A DNA stretch of 9,188 nt. Source: an uncultured Clostridium sp. (lineage in GTDB: Bacteria > Bacillota > Clostridia > TANB77 > CAG-508). Both the position numbers and the translations under genes were made by a program. Shown here in pieces: positions 7,340 to 9,188 of the stretch. The notes under the pieces are model-generated. The model was not told the origin of the DNA. It made no database searches and saw nothing but the letters and a program-made list of their open reading frames with translations. The stretch spans positions 1 through 9,188 of the forward strand of contig CAMEUC010000039.1 of the NCBI GenBank assembly GCA_945937855.1. The letters run 5' to 3'. Position 1 is the first letter of the stretch. Each line of letters begins with the position of its first letter.

Positions 7340-7478
7340 GACGACCGCCAAATCTCGTCGGGGTTTTTATATTTTAAATCGCTCGTTGCTTCCCACCGGC
7401 GCTGTAACAAGGCTAACGCCTTTAACAGCCCACGGCGGTCCCCACGGAACAACTCGCTTTTAAAATATATAAAACCCC
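7340..7478. repeat. Element module A: AT-rich stem with GC-rich hairpin core
   Basis: A small hairpin comes first: GACGA (7340-7344) pairs with TCGTC (7355-7359). Then GGGGTTTT and the following AT tract (7360-7378) pair, with a one-base gap, with an arm ending ATAAAACCCC at about 7478. GTTG (7385-7388) can pair with CAAC (7450-7453). The core pairs stepwise: ACCG (7395-7398) with CGGT (7436-7439), GCTGT (7401-7405) with ACAGC (7425-7429), and a tip hairpin AAGGC-TAAC-GCCTT (7409-7422). The register of pairing and the step-by-step nesting suggest a selected structure, RNA or single-stranded DNA. Confidence 0.65.
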
Positions 7479-7486
7479 TGCGTTTG

Positions 7487-7543
7487 GCTACTTTATTTCT
7501 ATGCAATTAATTTATTCATATAGAGTAGCGCGAAGGGTGCATA
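7487..7543. repeat. Element middle hairpin
   Basis: GCTACT (7487-7492) pairs with AGTAGC (7524-7529). Separately TATGCA (7500-7505) can pair with TGCATA (7538-7543), which overlaps the first pairing as a crossing, pseudoknot-like interaction. It joins module A and module B. Confidence 0.4.
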
Positions 7544-7550
7544 TATAACC

Positions 7551-7670
7551 TCAGCCGTTTTGTATATTTTTTTAAAAGTCAAATCTCGACAGCCCGCAGA
7601 TCGCGGGGGAATACCCGCGCATGCCTTGGAGAGTTTGAACTTTTAAAAAAATATACAAAAGGTAGGCTGA
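7551..7670. repeat. Element module B: 22-bp perfect stem with GC-rich core
   Basis: Bases 7558-7579 and 7639-7660 are a perfect 22-bp inverted repeat. It is extended outside by TCAGCC (7551-7556) with GGCTGA (7665-7670), and inside by CAAA plus CTC (7580-7587, one bulge) with GAGTTTG (7631-7637). The core offers two mutually exclusive hairpins: CCCGC (7593-7597) with GCGGG (7603-7607), or CGCGGG (7602-7607) with CCCGCG (7614-7619). The 22-bp arm is AT-rich with a run of seven T, so it could also work as a terminator for either convergent gene. Confidence 0.75.
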
Positions 7671-7714
7671 GAAGCAGTGACATACAAATTACAATTTGCA
7701 GGGGAAAATGAAAT

Positions 7715-9188
7715 TTAAAACAATCCTGTGATTACACCTTTATCGTCTATATCAATATTTTCTGCTGCTGGGATTTTTGGAAGCCCAGGCATTGTTAAAA
7801 TATTACCAGTTAGTACAACTATAAAACCAGCACCAGCCGACACTTTTACATTTCTAACAGTTACTGTAAAGTCCTTTGGTGCACCAAGTTTAGTGCTATC
7901 GTCTGAAAAACTATATTGAGTTTTTGCAATACACACAGGAAGTGGGCTAAAACCAAGATCTTCTAGCTTTTTAATTTCTTTTTCTGCATCCTCTGTGTAA
8001 ACTGTGGATTTACCACCATAAATTTTAGTTACAACTGCATTTATTTTTTCTTTAATAGATAAATTATCTTTATAGCAGAATGAAAAATCATTATCTCTTT
8101 CACATAAATTTATAACCTCTTTGGCAAGTTCTATTCCACCATTTCCACCATTTGCCCAAACATCAGACAAAACAACTTTTACTCCTAAGGATTTACATTC
8201 ATTAGTAAGTAAATTAATTTCATTTTCAGTATCTGTTTCAAACTTATTAATTGCAACAACAGCAGGCAATTTATAAATATTAGTTATATTAGAAATATGT
8301 CTTAGTAAATTTGGTAATCCTTTTTTCAAAGCATCCAAATTTTCATTTGCAAGCTCAGAGTTTTCCACACCACCATGCATTTTTAACGCACGAATAGTAG
8401 CTACAATAACAACACAAGAAGGTTTTAAATTAGCTAATCTACATTTAATATCTAAAAACTTTTCTGCGCCTAAATCTGCGCCAAAACCAGCTTCAGTAAT
8501 AGCATAATCACCTAAAGCCATCGCCATTTTTGTTGCTAAAATTGAATTACAACCATGAGCAATATTTGCAAAAGGGCCACCATGAACTATAGCAGGAGTC
8601 CCTTCTAATGTTTGAACTAAATTAGGTTTTATTGCTTCTTTCAAAAGCGCTGCCATTGCCCCTTGGGCTTTTAAATCACCAGCAGTTACTGGTTTATCAT
8701 CAAAAGTGTAACCAACGATAATTTTAGAAAGTCTATTTTTTAAATCTGAAATAGAAGTAGAAAGGCAAAGTATTGCCATAATCTCTGAGGCAACAGTTAT
8801 ATCAAAACCATCTTTCCTTGGAACACCGTTTTTACCTCCACCAAGACCATCTTCAATATTCCTAAGTTGTCTATCGTTCATATCTACTGCACGTTTCCAA
8901 GTTATTTTGCTTGGGTCAATTTGTAAAGAATTTCCTTGGAAAATATGGTTATCAAGCATTGCTGCAAGAAGATTATTTGCAGCACCTATTGCGTGAAAAT
9001 CACCTGTAAAATGTAAATTAATATCCTCCATAGGAGCAACCTGAGCATAGCCGCCTCCAGTAGCTCCCCCCTTAACTCCAAAAACAGGACCTAATGAAGG
9101 CTCGCTTAAAGCAACCATTACATATTTATTACGTTTTTTAAGACCATCTGCTAGACCAATAGTAGTTGTAGTTTGACCGTCACCAGCA
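7715..9188 (-). CDS. fhs: Formate-tetrahydrofolate ligase, 5' end outside the window
   Basis: ATP-dependent synthesis of 10-formyl-tetrahydrofolate from formate and tetrahydrofolate, a cytoplasmic step feeding purine and formyl-Met synthesis and, in acetogens, the methyl branch of the Wood-Ljungdahl pathway. Here 490 residues are visible and about 65 N-terminal ones are missing (family about 556). The reading frame continues upstream of the internal Met codon at 9118-9116 to the window edge. Family motifs seen include EPSLGPVFGVKGG, MEDINLHFTGDFHAI, NNLLAAMLDNHI, DGFDITVASEIMAI, HGGPFANIAHGCNS, EAGFGADLGAEKF and SAGAGFIVVL, ending KGVITGLF. Two residues are odd: the P-loop reads AGDGQTTTT, with Gln (codon 9175-9173) where the ATP-binding Lys normally is, and VALSEPSLGP has Ser (codon 9106-9104) where Arg is usual. 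Family assignment is certain; full activity of this copy is less so. No own terminator is seen apart from the downstream element. Confidence 0.95.
   Translation of the reverse strand, partial: AGDGQTTTTIGLADGLKKRNKYVMVALSEPSLGPVFGVKGGATGGGYAQVAPMEDINLHFTGDFHAIGAANNLLAAMLDNHIFQGNSLQIDPSKITWKRAVDMNDRQLRNIEDGLGGGKNGVPRKDGFDITVASEIMAILCLSTSISDLKNRLSKIIVGYTFDDKPVTAGDLKAQGAMAALLKEAIKPNLVQTLEGTPAIVHGGPFANIAHGCNSILATKMAMALGDYAITEAGFGADLGAEKFLDIKCRLANLKPSCVVIVATIRALKMHGGVENSELANENLDALKKGLPNLLRHISNITNIYKLPAVVAINKFETDTENEINLLTNECKSLGVKVVLSDVWANGGNGGIELAKEVINLCERDNDFSFCYKDNLSIKEKINAVVTKIYGGKSTVYTEDAEKEIKKLEDLGFSPLPVCIAKTQYSFSDDSTKLGAPKDFTVTVRNVKVSAGAGFIVVLTGNILTMPGLPKIPAAENIDIDDKGVITGLF

Larger units (their letters stand above)
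7296..7696. repeat. MITE-like or structured-RNA element with nested inverted repeats
   Basis: A ~400-bp non-coding element that fills the gap between two convergent genes. Its ends are a perfect 13-bp inverted repeat: AATTGTAATTTGT (7296-7308) and ACAAATTACAATT (7684-7696). Nested inside are module A (7359-7478), a middle hairpin (7487-7543) and module B (7551-7670). Core G+C is about 60% (48 of 80 bases at 7381-7460; 35 of 60 at 7581-7640) against roughly 30% around it, so base composition changes sharply. The 9-mer CAAATCTCG occurs in both modules (7349-7357 and 7580-7588). There is no transposase and no credible gene. AATT at both outer ends could be a target duplication or simply part of the palindrome. 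It may be a non-autonomous mobile repeat, a large structured RNA or a bidirectional terminator; I do not recognise a named family. Confidence 0.6.

Noticed and set aside
7395..7439. Integron attC-like site
   Set aside because: The TAACAAGGC and TAACGCC stretches recall attC cores, but paired R and L core boxes with the required spacing, a cassette gene and an integrase are absent.
7294..7506. Minus-strand 70-codon reading frame in the structured element
   Set aside because: It runs through the palindromic arms and the GC core, has no ribosome binding site or domain, and its open frame is explained by the high G+C of the core.
7296..7696. CRISPR array or IS with transposase
   Set aside because: There are no regularly spaced direct repeats and no transposase reading frame; the repeats are inverted and nested.
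7728..7919. Plus-strand reading frame opposite the fhs 3' end
   Set aside because: It is the antisense of a strongly conserved part of fhs and has no ribosome binding site.

Overview
The window looks like a chromosomal segment of an AT-rich (roughly 30% G+C by eye), Gram-positive, Clostridia-like bacterium, probably an uncultured gut-type lineage. The evidence is strong purine-rich ribosome binding sites, consensus sigma-A promoters, A/T-ending codons, a large wall or membrane anchored thioester adhesin, a CwlD-type spore-cortex amidase and a formate-tetrahydrofolate ligase. No species-level call is possible from the sequence alone.

Layout. Positions 1-402 are a non-coding control region with a hairpin at the left edge and two good sigma-A promoters (162-190 and 343-370). 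They drive a 1338-residue surface protein (403-4419). This protein has a signal peptide, a Cys-Gln thioester (TQXA/TED-type) head, a beta-rich middle domain, four tandem DUF11-like stalk repeats and a C-terminal sorting-signal-like tail. A strong terminator (4421-4459) ends that unit. A new promoter (4479-4508) starts a two-gene operon: a membrane-anchored protein with three Ig-like domains (4538-5524) and a pseudo-receiver/GGDEF protein (5545-6477), closed by a terminator at 6520-6553. Next is a CwlD-like N-acetylmuramoyl-L-alanine amidase (6586-7297). It is full length but broken by a single-base frameshift just after its GHG motif. On the other strand, running off the right edge, is formate-tetrahydrofolate ligase (7715-9188, N-terminus missing).

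Between the two convergent genes (7298-7714) lies the most unusual part: a ~400-bp non-coding element that starts inside the amidase stop codon. It has 13-bp outer inverted repeats (7296-7308 / 7684-7696). Inside are two long AT-rich inverted repeats, each capping a roughly 60% G+C structured core, with a smaller hairpin between them. It resembles a MITE-like mobile palindromic repeat or a large structured RNA, and I do not recognise it as a named family.

How the genes may fit together: the adhesin, the Ig-like membrane protein and the GGDEF protein are co-oriented and adjacent, which suggests (but does not prove) a surface-attachment module with a cyclic-dinucleotide regulator beside it. The amidase (spore cortex) and fhs (one-carbon metabolism) look like unrelated housekeeping neighbours. 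Two features of the enzymes deserve checking: the GGDEF protein's receiver lacks its phospho-acceptor Asp (Asn52), and the fhs copy has Gln in place of the P-loop Lys and Ser in place of the usual Arg of the ALREPSLGP motif.
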